Shown: positions 4,330 through 5,648 of the stretch, piece by piece | Numbering within the stretch: the stretch's first letter is position 1 | Layout: the number at the start of each line of letters is the position of its first letter | Assembly: GCA_903904805.1 (NCBI GenBank) | Contig: CAIVDX010000207.1 | Location: 1-5,648, forward strand | Direction of reading: 5' to 3' | Origin: an uncultured Rhodospirillales bacterium | GTDB lineage: Bacteria; Pseudomonadota; Alphaproteobacteria; Acetobacterales; Acetobacteraceae | DNA length: 5,648 nt | Program-made: the position numbers and the translations under genes | Notes under the pieces: generated by a model | The model's database searches: none | What the model saw: only the letters and a program-made list of their open reading frames with translations | What the model was told of the DNA's origin: nothing

Positions 4330-4365
4330 GATGGCGCATAAGACTTCCAGACAGGAGATGCCCCG

Positions 4366-4581
4366 ATGACCACCAAGACCGCCATCGCCGCCGCCCGCGC
4401 CGCTCACCGGGAACTGCTCGCCGCCCGCGCGCAGATCAGCGCAGCCCGCGAGGCGGCTGGCGTTCCTGACCTTCAGGTGTGGCACGCGCCCTTCACGCTT
4501 CGGGATGCGCTAGCGGCGGCCGAAGCCAAGTGGCTCGCCGCAGACGCCACGGCACGGATGGCCGAAAGGGAGGCGGCCTGA
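4366..4581 (+). CDS. Small Ala-rich helical protein, 71 aa
   Basis: ATG 4366 has AGGAGA (4353-4358) seven bases upstream, the best ribosome site in this part, and follows a 77-base gap, so it probably opens a new three-gene cluster. The protein is predicted to be two Ala/Arg/Glu helices (TAIAAARAAHRELLAARAQI and DALAAAEAKWLAADATARMA) joined by a loop containing VPDLQVWHAPFTLR, i.e. a helical hairpin or coiled coil. The composition makes distant homology hard to judge, and no function can be given. Its stop overlaps the next start as TGATG. Confidence 0.7.
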   Translation: MTTKTAIAAARAAHRELLAARAQISAAREAAGVPDLQVWHAPFTLRDALAAAEAKWLAADATARMAEREAA

Positions 4582-4766
4582 TGGCCGGCGAGAAGCGCCG
4601 CGCGCTGCGGTTTTTGCCCGCCGAGCCGACGGAAAAGCAGCGCAAGGAAGCTAGCGGCTCGGTCATGTGCCAGCTTGGCGACATGAGGCTGGTTTGGGTG
4701 AATGAAGGCGACCTTGCGATCATGCAGGTAGCGAAGGAGGCGGTGAACTATGGCAAAGAACCCTGA
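4581..4766 (+). CDS. Small hypothetical protein, 61 aa
   Basis: ATG 4581 is in a TGATG overlap with the gene before it and is preceded by GGGAGG (4568-4573) at suitable distance; the frame's upstream extension is Arg/Gly-rich shadow sequence. The protein has a basic N-terminus (MAGEKRRALRFLPAEPTEKQ), a central VMCQLGDMRLVWVNEGDLAI that looks like a beta-rich element with one cysteine, and a short C-terminal helix. No family is recognised. The ribosome site of the following gene (AAGGAGG 4734-4740) lies inside its coding sequence, and the two overlap by 17 bases. Confidence 0.7.
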   Translation: MAGEKRRALRFLPAEPTEKQRKEASGSVMCQLGDMRLVWVNEGDLAIMQVAKEAVNYGKEP

Positions 4767-4950
4767 CCCCGAGACGGAGAACGTGATCGCGTTCCAGTCC
4801 AAGCGGGAGAAGTTTGAGGCGGATGCCGTGGAATGGTTTAGCGCCCTGATTGAAGGCGACGACCAGCGCCGCATCGCAGCCGAGGCCCGGCTTCCCGCCG
4901 GGGCGGTTCAGGTGGCCCCGCTGCCCGACCCAACCGAACCTTCCACTTAA
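4750..4950 (+). CDS. Small acidic hypothetical protein, 66 aa
   Basis: ATG 4750 has AAGGAGG (4734-4740) nine bases upstream, a strong site. The first part is polar and acidic (KNPDPETENVIAFQSKREKF), the middle a helix with DAVEWFSALIEGDDQRRIAA, and the last 20 residues are Pro-rich (GAVQVAPLPDPTEPST) and probably disordered. No membrane segments are present. The function is not recognised. It is the last rightward gene before the convergent hairpin at 4972 and the leftward endolysin. Confidence 0.7.
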   Translation: MAKNPDPETENVIAFQSKREKFEADAVEWFSALIEGDDQRRIAAEARLPAGAVQVAPLPDPTEPST

Positions 4951-4971
4951 CCCCCGTCAATGGATCGGTCT

Positions 4972-4988
4972 CGGGGCGTTACGCCCCG
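4972..4988. terminator. Perfect GC hairpin between convergent genes (possible bidirectional terminator)
   Basis: CGGGGCG TTA CGCCCCG is a perfect seven-base inverted repeat with a three-base loop. It lies 21 bases after the stop of the last rightward gene and exactly over the stop of the leftward endolysin: the loop TTA is the reverse complement of its TAA. Position between convergent units suggests transcription end in both directions. Neither side has a T-run, so it does not meet the standard intrinsic terminator pattern; it might act with Rho or only protect RNA ends. Confidence 0.5.
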
Positions 4989-5596
4989 CCCAACGCCGCC
5001 GTGGCAACGCGATACCGCGCCATCACATCATCTAGCCCAATGCTACCTCCATTGACGATGGCGCGAACTGCGGCGATCTTGCCGGCATCAGCCATTTGAT
5101 TGCATCCTGATAAGCGCCACCACATCGCAGCACTGTCTGCCGCCCCCTGCCGGGTCTCCAACGCCGCAGCCAGCTTATCCATGGGGATGCCCAGCATAAC
5201 GGCCACGCGCGAGTAACCCGCCCTGCCGGTGATTTGAAGCAACCCCCGGCCACGCCAATTCCACCCATCGTCGAAGAGATTGTTCCCCATCCTTTGCCCA
5301 TACGCTGCGTTGGCAATGCCGCGTTGATTTGCCGCCTTGCCCTCGGTGCGACCAAGTGCCTGCGCCGTCTCGGGCGTAAAATGGCGCGGCCACCGCGACA
5401 AGAGCGCGGTCGGTGTGTAATTGAGGTTTTCCACCAGCCTCCGCCCGCCGCCGCTCTCGTGACCGACATTGGCGAGGAACATGGCGGCGCGCTGAGTGGT
5501 GTTGATGGCGTTTTTGTCGCATGCGGCGGCGATGATTAGCGCCCACGCCTCAGGGTCAACCCACCCTAGGCGCAGAAGAATGTCGGGGGTAATCAT
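4979..5596 (-). CDS. GH19 chitinase-like phage endolysin, 205 aa
   Basis: This protein should cut the glycan strands of peptidoglycan to free phage progeny. The GH19 fold markers are present: AAMFLANVGHESGGGRRLVE with E47 and E56 as the likely catalytic pair, nine residues apart as in compact bacterial GH19 chitinases; NLNYTP after it; AYGQRMGNN; the highly typical WNWRGRGLLQITGRAGY at 112-128; and an AIVNGG element (about 179-184) followed by an RY-containing C-terminal helix. Length near 200 residues matches a single catalytic domain with no cell-wall binding module. There is no signal peptide or N-terminal membrane anchor, so export would need a holin, which is not visible in the window. 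ATG 5596 on the minus strand has AGGAGG (5612-5607) ten bases upstream. The start overlaps the stop of the preceding leftward gene (ATGA), indicating a lysis operon read leftward. Its TAA lies in the loop of the 4972-4988 hairpin. Confidence 0.95.
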   Translation of the reverse strand: MITPDILLRLGWVDPEAWALIIAAACDKNAINTTQRAAMFLANVGHESGGGRRLVENLNYTPTALLSRWPRHFTPETAQALGRTEGKAANQRGIANAAYGQRMGNNLFDDGWNWRGRGLLQITGRAGYSRVAVMLGIPMDKLAAALETRQGAADSAAMWWRLSGCNQMADAGKIAAVRAIVNGGSIGLDDVMARYRVATAALGGA

Positions 5597-5648
5597 GGGC
5601 GGGTAGCCTCCTGCCCAGCCAGCGCGGCAAGGTGATCCGTTTTCGCGG
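5593..5648 (-). CDS. C-terminal end of a leftward gene upstream of the endolysin
   Basis: On the minus strand an open frame enters from the right edge and ends at TGA 5595-5593, overlapping the endolysin start as ATGA. The visible tail reads AKTDHLAALAGQEATRP, which looks like normal coding sequence, and it contains the AGGAGG used by the endolysin. Only 17 complete codons are seen, so the product cannot be named; a lysis or late structural protein is plausible from position. The coupling overlap is the main evidence. Confidence 0.5.
   Translation of the reverse strand, partial: AKTDHLAALAGQEATRP

Noticed and set aside
4979..5539. Other leftward and rightward frames across the endolysin (for example 5032-5469, 5175-5546 and rightward 5234-5539)
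   Set aside because: They overlap a gene with unmistakable GH19 motifs and have no features of their own.

Overview
This window reads as part of a tailed phage or prophage from a high-GC Gram-negative host, probably an alpha- or betaproteobacterium; the sequence does not settle which. The evidence is the density of very small genes joined by ATGA or TGATG overlaps, a phage-type MT-A70 adenine methyltransferase, and a GH19 chitinase-like endolysin without a signal peptide. There are no tRNAs, CRISPR arrays, insertion sequences or integrase.

Layout. From the left edge to about 3640 runs an unbroken rightward chain of about thirteen small genes, nearly all overlapping the next by a few bases: a partial gene, a 121-residue helical protein, two tiny membrane proteins (46 and 44 residues), a helical 84-residue protein, a gene interrupted by an in-frame TGA, a four-cysteine zinc-ribbon-like protein, a 58-residue protein, the methyltransferase (1883-2467), an intact paralogue of the interrupted gene, and three more proteins of unknown function. 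From 3641 to 4365 lies a less GC-rich stretch with two genes (an acidic cytosolic protein and a small four-cysteine, probably membrane-anchored protein) and two short non-coding gaps. From 4366 to 4950 come three more small coupled genes. A GC-rich perfect hairpin at 4972-4988 separates this rightward block from a leftward lysis block: the GH19 endolysin, preceded by the end of another leftward gene cut by the window edge.

How the parts fit. The rightward genes look like a phage accessory or early region whose products modify DNA (methyltransferase) or are small host-interaction or anti-defence candidates; the last role is inference from position and size only. The leftward endolysin degrades peptidoglycan at the end of infection and belongs to a different transcription unit. 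The most notable points are the pair of paralogous four-cysteine modules flanking the methyltransferase segment, one of which carries a premature TGA inside a translationally coupled chain, and the hairpin whose loop is the endolysin stop codon.
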